64,000 bases of DNA from Parasegetibacter sp. NRK P23 (GTDB lineage: Bacteria; Bacteroidota; Bacteroidia; Chitinophagales; Chitinophagaceae). The notes beneath the pieces are model-generated. The model searched no databases. It was not told the DNA's origin and saw nothing but the letters and a program-made list of their open reading frames with translations. How positions within the stretch are numbered: position 1 is the first letter of the stretch; each line of letters begins with the position of its first letter. This document shows positions 16,235-24,805 of the stretch, piece after piece. A program made the position numbers and the translations under genes. The stretch is from contig NZ_JAMDLG010000001.1 of the NCBI RefSeq assembly GCF_023721715.1, positions 2,705,784 through 2,769,783 of the forward strand, read 5' to 3'.

Positions 16235-17395
16235 TTAACGGGGAGAAACATAACTTTTCACATCCTCTTCCGTGATGGTTTTGCCCGAAAGAATGATCAG
16301 GCGTTCCACCACATTGCGGAGTTCCCTGATGTTGCCGGACCAATTGTACTCCTGCAACCCTTTGATGGCGCCTTCATCGATAGACTTTTTAGAAATGCCG
16401 TAATCTACACAAATATCGGCCAGGAAACGGTCTACCAGCAACGGAATATCAGGCCTTCTTTCATTCAAAGAAGGCACATGAATCAATATCACACTCAGCC
16501 GGTGGTATAGGTCGAGGCGGAAGTTTTTATCTTCCACTTCCTTCAGCAAATCCTTATTGGTAGCGGCGATCACGCGCACATCCACGCTGATGTCTTTATC
16601 GGCGCCTACCCTCGTAATTTTTCCTTCCTGGAGGGCACGGAGCACTTTAGCCTGGGCGCTGAGGCTCATGTCCCCAATTTCATCGAGGAATAAAGTTCCG
16701 CCGTTGGCCTGTTCGAATTTTCCGATTCGCTGTTTGATGGCGGACGTGAAGGAACCTTTTTCGTGGCCGAACAATTCGCTTTCGATAAGTTCGGTTGGGA
16801 TGGCCGCGCAGTTTACTTCCACCAGCGGGCCGGTGGCGCGGTTACTCTTCTCATGTATCCAGCGGGCCACGAGTTCTTTTCCCACACCGTTTTCTCCGGT
16901 AATGAGCACACGTGCCTCGGTGGGCGCCACTTTTTCGATGGTATCTTTAATTTTCCTGATCGGTTCAGATTCCCCGATCATCTCCTGCACCTTGCTTACC
17001 TTTCTTTTCAGCACTTTGGTTTCCGTAACCAGCGAGGTTTTATCGAGGGCGTTCCTGATGGTAATCAGCAACCGGTTCAGGTCCGGTGGTTTGGAGATAT
17101 AATCGAAAGCCCCTTTTTTAACGGCTTCCACAGCGGTTTCGATGGTTCCGTGTCCGGAGATCATGATCACGGGCACATCCGCATTGATCTCTCCGGCTTT
17201 GTCGAGGAATTCGATCCCGTCCATTTTCGGCATTTTGATGTCACAAAGCACTACATCGTAAGTTTTCTCCTTGAACAGCCGGAGTCCTTCTTCGCCGTCG
17301 GCGGCTTCATCGATCTTATACCCTTCATAGGAAAGAATTTCACCCAGCGTTTTACGGATCGCCTTTTCGTCGTCGATGATCAAAATGCTTGACAT
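16235..17395 (-). CDS. sigma-54-type response regulator without a DNA-binding domain
   Basis: This 386-residue two-component regulator has a receiver domain (1-118; D8, D9, phosphoacceptor D52, K102) and an NtrC-type AAA+ domain (about 138-385). Walker A is GENGVGKE (168-175) and Walker B LFLDEIGD (235-242). The sigma-54 contact loop reads GSFTSA (214-219) instead of GAFTGA. The protein stops 30 residues after GNIRELRNVVERL, so the Fis-type HTH is missing. It faces the CarH-like gene tail-to-tail (8-base gap). No histidine kinase gene is adjacent. It may act from solution or by a route other than classical sigma-54 activation. Confidence 0.88.
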   Translation of the reverse strand: MSSILIIDDEKAIRKTLGEILSYEGYKIDEAADGEEGLRLFKEKTYDVVLCDIKMPKMDGIEFLDKAGEINADVPVIMISGHGTIETAVEAVKKGAFDYISKPPDLNRLLITIRNALDKTSLVTETKVLKRKVSKVQEMIGESEPIRKIKDTIEKVAPTEARVLITGENGVGKELVARWIHEKSNRATGPLVEVNCAAIPTELIESELFGHEKGSFTSAIKQRIGKFEQANGGTLFLDEIGDMSLSAQAKVLRALQEGKITRVGADKDISVDVRVIAATNKDLLKEVEDKNFRLDLYHRLSVILIHVPSLNERRPDIPLLVDRFLADICVDYGISKKSIDEGAIKGLQEYNWSGNIRELRNVVERLIILSGKTITEEDVKSYVSPR

Positions 17396-17499
17396 ATTGG
17401 TAGTTTAGTGGTTTCCCGCACCGTTTCGGGAGGGATTATACTGTAAATTAATCGTTTATTCTCCAAATTGGAGAAGGTTGCTTTGCGTTTTCAAAAAAA

Positions 17500-17597
17500 G
17501 TGCCAGGTATTGGTGGCACCGCTGTAGCGGCAGCTCCGTGTCTGGTGAAAACACCGAACGCACATCGGGGAAAATCCCGCTTGCCCAGGGTGTTTTT
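17500..17597 (+). ncRNA. candidate structured RNA leader
   Basis: This non-coding stretch can form a row of hairpins: GTGCCA/TGGCAC (17500-17505/17514-17519), CCGC-TGTA-GCGG (17519-17530), GGTG-AAAA-CACC (17544-17555) and CGGG/CCCG (17566-17579). AAAACACC (17548-17555) can alternatively pair with GGTGTTTT (17589-17596), which ends in a T-run and would act as a terminator. The two pairings of CACC exclude each other, like an attenuator. I do not recognise a known riboswitch class. It precedes a 49-residue ORF. Confidence 0.35.
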
Positions 17598-17676
17598 ACA
17601 TTCCCGCCGAACCTGTATTTCCCCTATTGCACGAGCCGGACCGGATGCTTAATTTTAAACAACAAAATCCAATTCT

Positions 17677-17826
17677 ATGCAAACAAGCAATGCCCTTGAA
17701 CAAGAACACCATCCTTCGGGCTGGACCATGTTCTCACGACTCTTCGTGCTGGCCGCCGCCATGATGGCCCTTAGTTACGGACTCATCATGAGCACCCTGA
17801 CCGTTCATAAATGGCTAACGCAATAG
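17677..17826 (+). CDS. 49-residue single-pass membrane protein (small ORF)
   Basis: ATG at 17677 opens a 49-codon frame ending with TAG at 17824-17826. The first 17 residues are polar (MQTSNALEQEHHPSGW). They are followed by one hydrophobic helix of about 20 residues rich in Ala, Leu and Met, then a short basic tail (HKWLTQ). It ends 3 bases before the stop of the convergent TonB receptor gene. It resembles no family I can name. The membrane helix and the structured region upstream make it more credible than a chance frame. Confidence 0.5.
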   Translation: MQTSNALEQEHHPSGWTMFSRLFVLAAAMMALSYGLIMSTLTVHKWLTQ

Positions 17827-17829
17827 CGT

Positions 17830-19863
17830 TTACCATGTAACGTGAACGCCTGTTTCAATGCTGCGCCGCGGAGCAGCGTTGTAATACCTTCTCCCTACGG
17901 CGTTCAGGTCGTTACCCAGGCTGTATTTTTCATCCAGCAGGTTGTCGCCAGAAACAAAAAAGACAATATCGGTTCTTTTTATGGGCAGCGTTTTCTCCAA
18001 ACGCGCCTGTACCAGGAAATAGGGCGCGGCACGTTCATTGCCCGCGTCATTCAATGGAATGGCGGCACAATGGTAGCCGTTCAGGAAAAAACGCCATTGC
18101 CCCGGTACATTCAGGTTAACGCCTGAAGAAATAGTATGCGCAGGAATCCCGGTCACTTTGTTTCCTGAAAAATCATCGTTACCCGTTTTGTAATCGAGGA
18201 AACGGAAATCGTACCACGACACACTTCCCCACCAGTTCAGTGCATTCCGCTCCGCGCTTCCCTTTACCAGGACGGCATCCCATTCCAGTTCAAGTCCCTG
18301 CTGTTTTGTTTCACCGGCATTCACGAAATACTCTCCGCCATTCGCGGCGATTCTTCTAACAATGGTTTCCTGTAGTCCGAACCTGAACACATTCGCGGCA
18401 ATCCGGACATTTTCTTTCCGGTTCCTGAAACGAATCCCCAACTCCCGGTTCCAGCCGTATTCCGGCTGAAGCTCCATGCGCAGACTGCCATCTGATGGCC
18501 GCACTTCTGCCGTGCTCGGAGCGGAAAACCCTTTGCCCAGCACAGCATATAAAGACCATTGCGAAGCAATGCTCCGTTGGATGGAGAGCCGTGGCAGCAA
18601 TTGGGGATCATTATTTTTAGTTTGGAAGCGTGGGTCCGTTTCCGTTAATCTTTTCACTCCATAACCCTGGAAATTGTAACTAAGCCCAGCCTGGAGGTTC
18701 CAGTTTTTTCTCCATTGGAAAACACCCTGCACAAAGGGAAACAGGTACCAGGTACGCAAACGGTCATCATACATCATTGTTCCCTTTTCACCACTGTTGT
18801 TTTCGAAATTCGCCACCTGAGCTGCCAGGTAGCCGTATTCCGCACCGCCTTCAAGTTGCATTACCGTTTCACCTGCACTCCTTTTAAACACCGATTGGTA
18901 CCTGCCTGTAAAACCAGGCTCTTCTCTTTCTTCAAAATTCGTAATGAACGGATTTCTGAAATTCGTGTAAGCCGTTGTAAGTCCCAACTGATGCTCCCAC
19001 TCTGCGGAAGGGGCATAACGTACAGCCGCACCCGCAAAAACAGTTTTATTATAGATGCCGGCATCCTGTTCCACTGCGCCCGGAACCACTGCAGTGGCGG
19101 GCCTTGCCGCTTTAGGGTTGGCTTCAAACTGTGCGGAGGTAAGTCCACCTGGCGTTTGATAGTACATATCGCTGGCCAGCAACAACCAGTTTGTTTTCCA
19201 TTTCCCTTGTTCGTGCACACCCTGCAATTGAATATTCGTCCTCCGCATCCTGCTGTGTTCACGGTATCCATCGGCCTGCCGGTGTTGTGCCATCACCTTA
19301 AAGCCATGGTTTCCTTTATGGAACTCCTTTCCTGCCCCTATTGAAAAACTGCCATAACTACCGCCCGTTACAGTGGCGTAGCCGGATTCATTTCGCATTT
19401 TGTCTTCCATCAGCACCACACCACCAGTGCCGGATCCATACAAACTTCCTCCCGGTCCTTTCAACACTTCCATGCCACTGAGTGAATTTCTGTCGATCAG
19501 GTTGAAATAAGTATTTCCTCCGGCATCCGTAAACGGAAGCCCGTTCCAGTACATTTTAATATTACGCACACCAAACGGGGAGCGCAACAAACTTCCGCGG
19601 ATAGAGAGCCTGTAACTGCCGGGGGTCCGTTCTTCCATCCTCACGCCGGCCACGGCATTCATGACGGGAACCAATGATGGCACTCCGAACCGCGCCTTCG
19701 TTTCTTCATTGATTACTGAAACGGTCGCGGGCAAGGAAAAAGCCGGTTGTAAAAGATTGAACGCACGAACCTCAATATGTTCAAGGAGTTTTACTGAATC
19801 CTTTTGAGCGAATGCGTGGTAAAAAAAAGACAGCAGGAGAACGCAGAAAAAAGTTTTTTTCAT
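17830..19863 (-). CDS. TonB-dependent outer-membrane receptor
   Basis: This 677-residue receptor has a signal peptide (MKKTFFCVLL... HAFAQ, ATG at 19863 preferred over an upstream start), a plug domain (about 35-150, with SIRG and a GPGGSLYGSGTGGV turn) and a beta-barrel ending in VHVTW. There is no N-terminal carboxypeptidase-like domain and no partner SusD, which points to a small ligand such as an iron complex or vitamin rather than a glycan. The substrate is not visible. A -7 element TATCTTTG (19876-19869) precedes the start. Confidence 0.88.
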   Translation of the reverse strand: MKKTFFCVLLLSFFYHAFAQKDSVKLLEHIEVRAFNLLQPAFSLPATVSVINEETKARFGVPSLVPVMNAVAGVRMEERTPGSYRLSIRGSLLRSPFGVRNIKMYWNGLPFTDAGGNTYFNLIDRNSLSGMEVLKGPGGSLYGSGTGGVVLMEDKMRNESGYATVTGGSYGSFSIGAGKEFHKGNHGFKVMAQHRQADGYREHSRMRRTNIQLQGVHEQGKWKTNWLLLASDMYYQTPGGLTSAQFEANPKAARPATAVVPGAVEQDAGIYNKTVFAGAAVRYAPSAEWEHQLGLTTAYTNFRNPFITNFEEREEPGFTGRYQSVFKRSAGETVMQLEGGAEYGYLAAQVANFENNSGEKGTMMYDDRLRTWYLFPFVQGVFQWRKNWNLQAGLSYNFQGYGVKRLTETDPRFQTKNNDPQLLPRLSIQRSIASQWSLYAVLGKGFSAPSTAEVRPSDGSLRMELQPEYGWNRELGIRFRNRKENVRIAANVFRFGLQETIVRRIAANGGEYFVNAGETKQQGLELEWDAVLVKGSAERNALNWWGSVSWYDFRFLDYKTGNDDFSGNKVTGIPAHTISSGVNLNVPGQWRFFLNGYHCAAIPLNDAGNERAAPYFLVQARLEKTLPIKRTDIVFFVSGDNLLDEKYSLGNDLNAVGRRYYNAAPRRSIETGVHVTW

Positions 19864-19960
19864 GGAGCCAAAGATATAACGATTCCAATGCAATGTTCGG
19901 GCCTTACTATTCAACTACTTCAGCAGGAGAAACAACCTCTCCCAAACATTTTGCGACATT

Positions 19961-19986
19961 AAAAAAGCCCCTTATTCAGGGGCCTT
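19961..19986 (-). terminator. rho-independent terminator of pdhB
   Basis: GCCCCT (19967-19972) pairs with AGGGGC (19978-19983) around a 5-base loop. On the minus strand the hairpin is followed by six T residues. It sits just after the pdhB stop and before the TonB receptor promoter. Confidence 0.85.
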
Positions 19987-19990
19987 TCAT

Positions 19991-20974
19991 TTATTTCTTC
20001 ATATACATTACTTCTTTCACCAGCTTCACTGTTCTTGGTACGTCCGGGAGGTAACCGGCCACCAGGTTGGGCGCGTAGTGCATCGGTGCATCGGCGCAGG
20101 TGATGCGGCGGATCGGTGCATCGAGGTAGTCGAATCCTTCTTTCTGAATGCGGTAGGCGATTTCAGAAGAAACGGAAGCAAAGGGCCACTGTTCTTCTAC
20201 AATCACCAGGCGGTTGGTTTTCTTCACGCTCTCGAGTATGGTGAACCAGTCGAGCGGACGAATGGTACGCAGGTCGATCACTTCAGCACTGATGCCTTCT
20301 TTTTCCAGTTCGGCAGCGGCAGCCAGGGCCACCTTCATCATTTTATTGAAAGAAACGATCGTAACATCTTTACCGGCCTTTTTGATATCAGCCTTTCCGA
20401 TGGGAATCAGGTATTCTTCATCAGGAATTTCACCTTTATCGCCGTAAGCCTGCTCGGCTTCCATAAACATCACGGGATCTTCATCGCGGATGGCGGCTTT
20501 CATCAAACCTTTCGCATCATAAGGCGTAGCCACGGAGATCACTTTCAAACCTGGGATATTCGCGTACAACGCTTCGAAAGCGGTGGAGTGCTGTGCACCC
20601 AGTTGTCCGGCGGAACCGTTAGGTCCACGGAAAACAATGGGGCAACCTACCTGCCCGCCACTCATAGCCAGCATTTTTGAAGCTGTATTGAGGATCTGGT
20701 CCAGCGCCAGCACGGCGAAGTTCCAGGTCATGAATTCCACGATCGGGCGAAGACCGTTCTGTGCGGCGCCCACGCCAACCGCGGCAAAACCGAGTTCAGA
20801 GATCGGTGTATCGATCACCCTTTTAGGACCAAATTCAGCCAGCATACCCTGGCTTACTTTATAAGCTCCATTGTATTCAGCTACTTCTTCTCCCATCAGG
20901 AACACCCGCTCATCTCTTCTCATTTCCTCACTCATCGCCTCGCGCAAAGCTTCCCGTAAAGTGACAGTTCTCAT
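19991..20974 (-). CDS. pdhB: pyruvate dehydrogenase E1 component, beta subunit
   Basis: This 327-residue protein is the beta chain of a thiamine-diphosphate-dependent 2-oxoacid dehydrogenase E1, which decarboxylates pyruvate for acetyl-CoA synthesis. It shows the N-terminal pyrimidine-binding domain with LMGEEVAEYNGAYKVSQG and E59 in DTPISELGF. It also has GGQVGCPIVFRGPNG, QHSTAFEALYANIPGLKV and the C-terminal transketolase domain EEQWPFASVSSEIAY. It has its own promoter and terminator, so it is monocistronic; the alpha subunit and E2 are not nearby. A branched-chain 2-oxoacid substrate is less likely but not excluded. Confidence 0.92.
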   Translation of the reverse strand: MRTVTLREALREAMSEEMRRDERVFLMGEEVAEYNGAYKVSQGMLAEFGPKRVIDTPISELGFAAVGVGAAQNGLRPIVEFMTWNFAVLALDQILNTASKMLAMSGGQVGCPIVFRGPNGSAGQLGAQHSTAFEALYANIPGLKVISVATPYDAKGLMKAAIRDEDPVMFMEAEQAYGDKGEIPDEEYLIPIGKADIKKAGKDVTIVSFNKMMKVALAAAAELEKEGISAEVIDLRTIRPLDWFTILESVKKTNRLVIVEEQWPFASVSSEIAYRIQKEGFDYLDAPIRRITCADAPMHYAPNLVAGYLPDVPRTVKLVKEVMYMKK

Positions 20975-21008
20975 GAATCTTCAGCGTTATATGTGTTAAT
21001 TAAAGTCG

Positions 21009-21040
21009 CAAAAATATTGGTAAAGCACCAAACCCCCAAA
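21009..21040 (-). promoter_or_regulatory. Bacteroidota-type promoter of pdhB
   Basis: On the minus strand TTTG (21040-21037) and TATTTTTG (21016-21009), with a 20-base spacer, match both consensus elements exactly. The predicted start near 21002 leaves a leader of about 28 bases. Confidence 0.75.
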
Positions 21041-21045
21041 AGTTG

Positions 21046-21753
21046 TTAGGATGCCCTGCCGAAAACCTTTTTCAGCAGCTCCGTGGTACGTGCCAGCGGA
21101 TCTCGGCGGATTTTCTGCTCTTCCAGCGAAACCTGGTGGAAAATACCATTCAGCGCACGTTCTGTTACATAGCCGGAAAGATCCGGATTGATTTTCGTGG
21201 TTGAAAACTTATTATAAGTATTAAAAACATCACCCCAGTATTTTGTAGCGTTTACCTTGTTCAGCGAACTTTCAATCACGGGTTTAAACGCTGCCGTAAG
21301 CGCTGCCGTAGTTTTCCCTTTCAGGTAATTGGTAGCGGCAAAATCACCTCCCTTTAAGATGCCCATCGCATCCTGGATAGACATCTGCAAAATGGCACCC
21401 CGGAAAATCGGGGCCGCTTTGGTGGCCGCATCTTCGGCCGCACGGTTGAGGGACAGCACCGCTTTATCCACCAGCGACGACATCCCCAGATCACGCAGTG
21501 TTTTCTCTACTTTCTGCGCCTCCTCCGGCAACAATATTTTAACGGCGGCATTTTTAAAGAACCCATCGGTAGCCGACAACAGATTGCCAGAGTTCTCCGC
21601 CCCGATGGTAAGCGCCTGCTTCAACCCGGCTGTTATCTCCTGCGTGGTAAGTCCGCCCGAACTTTTCTCCATTTCAGTGAGAATCTGCTGGGCCGTTTCA
21701 CAACGGATGCTCACCAGGGAAAGGATACTGAATAAAAGGATCATTCTTTTCAT
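21046..21753 (-). CDS. DUF4197 domain-containing exported protein
   Basis: This 235-residue protein has a hydrophobic N-terminus and matches DUF4197. Recognisable parts are LTTQEITAGLKQAL, NAAVKILLPEEAQKVEKTL, GDFAATNYLKGKTT and the final NPDLSGYVTERALNGIF. The domain is all-helical and of unknown function, probably periplasmic. A TACATTTG -7 element lies at 21765-21758, only four bases before the ATG at 21753. If used, it would give an almost leaderless message, or favour the internal Met at 21744. Confidence 0.82.
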   Translation of the reverse strand: MKRMILLFSILSLVSIRCETAQQILTEMEKSSGGLTTQEITAGLKQALTIGAENSGNLLSATDGFFKNAAVKILLPEEAQKVEKTLRDLGMSSLVDKAVLSLNRAAEDAATKAAPIFRGAILQMSIQDAMGILKGGDFAATNYLKGKTTAALTAAFKPVIESSLNKVNATKYWGDVFNTYNKFSTTKINPDLSGYVTERALNGIFHQVSLEEQKIRRDPLARTTELLKKVFGRAS

Positions 21754-21911
21754 CCAGCAAATGTAGAGAAAAGAACATACAGCGGTGGCACCAACGTTGT
21801 TTTCCGGATAGCAACGCCGTGTTTACACTGAAAATCAACCGGTACTAACACCATTGCTATAAAAATCCGGTGGATTCCCCCGACTTTTGTGTGGTAAAAA
21901 ATGCGGCAATT

Positions 21912-23048
21912 ATGCAGACAAGTATTTGGGAGGATGAAGTTTTTTTCAAGCGGCAGCATGTGGTAATTATTGGTGGTGGACTGAATGGTTTGTGGGCGGG
22001 CTGGCACCTTAAACAGATGTCGCCATCTTTGGAAATTACCATTGTGGAACGTGGAGATATCCCGACAGGTGCGAGCACACGCAATGCCGGTTTCGCCTGT
22101 TTTGGCAGCGCGGGAGAACTGGTGGCCGATATCGCGACTATGGGTGCTGAAAAAGTATGGCAACTGGCGGAAATGCGTTATAAGGGACTCCAATTGATAA
22201 GGAATACATTTGCGGCAGAAGAAATCGACTTTCAATTGCTAGGCGGCTATGAACTCTTCGACCGTACACAGAGAGAACGCGCGGAACAGATAATTGAACT
22301 CCTCCCGGAGCTGAACAGGAACCTGGCCGTATTTACCGGCAATAACGAGGTTTTTTCTTCCAGGCCAGAACAAACGGCACATTTTGGATTTAATAAGATC
22401 AGCCATCTTATATATAATCCTTTGGAAGGACAGTTGCACTCGGGGAAATTGGTGGCGGGATTGCTTAAAAGAGTATTGGGCGCGGGGGTACGCGTACTCA
22501 ATGGATTCGAAACCATCCGCATGGAAGCATCTTCCGGTAGTACAACTTTATTTGCATCCAACGGGCGTTCCATTGCCGGGGAAAAGGTACTCATCTGCAA
22601 CAATGCCTTTGCCGGTGAACTTATCCCTGAACTGGATGTGATCCCGGCCCGGGGCCAGGTATTGCTTACTGCGCCGGTGGAAAACCTGCCAATAAAAGGT
22701 TGTTTCCATTTCGATGAAGGGTATTACTATTTCCGGAACCTGGGCGACAGGTTATTGCTGGGCGGTGCACGCAATAGCGACTTTCGGGGAGAGGAAACGA
22801 CTGAAATGGAAACCAGCGCCGTTATTCAGAGCAGGCTTGAATCGTTCCTGCAAGAGGTACTTTTACCCGGTGAAACACCTGAGATCACACACCGCTGGGC
22901 GGGCATTATGGGAATGGGATCTGAGAAAACGCCCATCATCCGTGAGGTGAGTAAAGGTGTGTTTTGTTGTGTCCGTATGAGTGGCATGGGTGTGGCGCTG
23001 GCGCCGGTTGCCGCAAAAAAAGCGGCGGAACTATTGAGTTCCGCCTGA
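21912..23048 (+). CDS. FAD-dependent oxidoreductase (DAO family)
   Basis: This is a 378-residue flavoenzyme of the glycine/D-amino-acid oxidase fold. The N-terminal FAD-binding motif is VVIIGGGLNGLWAGWHL. It is followed by a conserved STRNAGFACFGS segment that wraps the flavin, and near the C-terminus by HRWAGIMGMGSEKTPII. ATG at 21912 is preferred to a GTG 42 bases upstream because it directly precedes the Rossmann strand. The amine substrate cannot be told from sequence. The gene is transcribed alone, divergent from the DUF4197 gene. Confidence 0.87.
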   Translation: MQTSIWEDEVFFKRQHVVIIGGGLNGLWAGWHLKQMSPSLEITIVERGDIPTGASTRNAGFACFGSAGELVADIATMGAEKVWQLAEMRYKGLQLIRNTFAAEEIDFQLLGGYELFDRTQRERAEQIIELLPELNRNLAVFTGNNEVFSSRPEQTAHFGFNKISHLIYNPLEGQLHSGKLVAGLLKRVLGAGVRVLNGFETIRMEASSGSTTLFASNGRSIAGEKVLICNNAFAGELIPELDVIPARGQVLLTAPVENLPIKGCFHFDEGYYYFRNLGDRLLLGGARNSDFRGEETTEMETSAVIQSRLESFLQEVLLPGETPEITHRWAGIMGMGSEKTPIIREVSKGVFCCVRMSGMGVALAPVAAKKAAELLSSA

Positions 23049-23139
23049 TACTTACAACCACAATATGTTACAGATCGTTCGTTAAGATCGGTTTGGGCTA
23101 TGGCAGGTGGCATTGTGAAAATTACGCCAACAAAATCTT

Positions 23140-24378
23140 TTACATTTTCACGAACTTCTCGCGCCACTCGCCGGCATTGCCTTTCAGTTGAACAAAGTAA
23201 ATGCCTGGTTTGAATTGTGAAGTGCTGATGGTAGTGACCGTCTGGGAGATTTGCTGTTGGAAGATTTGCTGCCCCATGTGGTTAAATACCTGAAGCGTGG
23301 TATATGCAGGCACCTCAGACTTCAGGTCCAGTGTGAGCTTTCCCTGAACGGGGTTCGGGAAAAGCCTGATGCTTGGCGTTGCCTGCGGTTCAGTGCTGGT
23401 TTCGGGCAAAGGCGCCTTTGCTATCCCTTCGGAACGGGCGGCATCAGATTGCGTTAATGCGTACATATATCCTCCGGGCTTGAAATTGCTGCGCATGGCT
23501 GCACGCTGGCCGGCGGTGAAAGTGTACATACAGGCATCATCGGTAAAGTCCATGAAGTTCATGTACATATCACCGTGAGACGTGGTACCGCAACTGAAAA
23601 TCTCGCCGGACGGGCAGCCACGGCTTCCCTTCTGTTGAGGAGGGGTATCGGCTATACCGTCGTCACCGCACCAGTAATCACCCCAAAGGTGCTTGAGACC
23701 GAGCCAGTGTCCAAGTTCGTGTACGAGGGTTCTACCTTTATTGTATGCGCCGGACACATAGGGTGCCGTGCCGAAAACTTTATAATCGATCACCACACCA
23801 TCACGATTAGCGGGACCACCGGGGAAACTGGCGTAGCCCATCAGGTTGAGATCAAGGTCGCAGACCCAGATATTCAGGTACTTCGAGGCATCCCAGGCAT
23901 CCGCGCCGGAGGATGTGGTAAACTTCACCTGGTCATCGTCTTTGAAATAACGCTTAGTGGTTTTAATGCGGTTGATGCCGGAGGTTGAAAAGCCCTGGGG
24001 ATCTTTTTTGGCGAGTTCAAAGCGTACGCCCGCTCCGGCTGCCAATGGTTTAAAATAAGCGGGAATCTTTTGTAGGTCGGTGGTTTGGCCATTGAAATCC
24101 TTATTCAGGGCATCCAGCTGCGACTGAATTTGTTGGAGCGAAATATTTTGCTCGTTGCTGAAATACACAACATGAATCACCACCGGGATGGTGATGGTTG
24201 CCGTATCGGGGGTATTATAATTTGCATCATCCGTACTTTCCGACTGCACGCGCGCTTGTTGTTCGTGCGGAAATTTACTTTTGATCGTCTCTGCGTATTC
24301 TCCGCTTACGCATTGCCGTTGGGCCGCGAGTGGCAGAAAATAAGTGCAGAAAACCAGCACTAATAGAAAACGTGTCAT
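23140..24378 (-). CDS. secreted M43 metalloprotease with T9SS type A sorting domain
   Basis: This 412-residue protease has a signal peptide (LPLAAQ at residue 20), a cytophagalysin-type M43 domain and a C-terminal T9SS domain. The zinc site is HELGHWLGLKH (H220, E221, H224, H230), with the Met-turn near YMNFMDF (M276) and family cysteines in CGDDGIADTPP. After a Pro/Thr linker, residues 336-412 start with IRLFPNP and end with PGIYFVQL...KFVKM, the type A sorting signature. It should be exported through the outer membrane by T9SS and used for external protein digestion. Confidence 0.92.
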   Translation of the reverse strand: MTRFLLVLVFCTYFLPLAAQRQCVSGEYAETIKSKFPHEQQARVQSESTDDANYNTPDTATITIPVVIHVVYFSNEQNISLQQIQSQLDALNKDFNGQTTDLQKIPAYFKPLAAGAGVRFELAKKDPQGFSTSGINRIKTTKRYFKDDDQVKFTTSSGADAWDASKYLNIWVCDLDLNLMGYASFPGGPANRDGVVIDYKVFGTAPYVSGAYNKGRTLVHELGHWLGLKHLWGDYWCGDDGIADTPPQQKGSRGCPSGEIFSCGTTSHGDMYMNFMDFTDDACMYTFTAGQRAAMRSNFKPGGYMYALTQSDAARSEGIAKAPLPETSTEPQATPSIRLFPNPVQGKLTLDLKSEVPAYTTLQVFNHMGQQIFQQQISQTVTTISTSQFKPGIYFVQLKGNAGEWREKFVKM

Positions 24379-24805
24379 GATAGCTTCTTTTGTGGTTGAG
24401 GCTGGTCATCACGGATTGGGCACTGATTTTCTATACGAATATTGGAGAATGAGCGGTACAGGATTTTACGCACGGCACAAAATGGCCATGAGACTATTTA
24501 AATAGGGACGAAGTATTAAATTTTAAAAGAGGTAGAATTTTCGGAGGAAAGTGGATTACGGTAAGCTGGTATGCAATTATGCGACCAGGGCATTTCAGGG
24601 GATTGGTGTGGAGATAAGCGAAGTAAAAAAAATACAAATTCCCCGAACTACAAAGCTTTTGCTAAAAATTTTATATCAAAAACTTATTAAGAATTAATAA
24701 TCAACAAATTATGATAAAAAGACTTGAGGAACGATTTTCCCATCTTCTACACCAATGTATTCATTTCAAATCCTAACCCTATTTTTGACTCCATAATTTC
24801 AACTG
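24379..24805. other. AT-rich intergenic region with the glutaminyl cyclase promoter
   Basis: This 427-base divergent spacer is very AT-rich in its right half. An exact -7 element TATTTTTG lies at 24780-24787, 18 bases before the plus-strand gene; no good -33 element is visible. I see no small ORF or structured RNA in it. Confidence 0.5.

Noticed and set aside
17500-17597. Possible cobalamin riboswitch upstream of the small ORF, suggested by the B12 theme
   Set aside because: The conserved B12-box words (such as GCCACTG and the CCGGTG-type core) are missing; I kept it only as an unclassified structured region.
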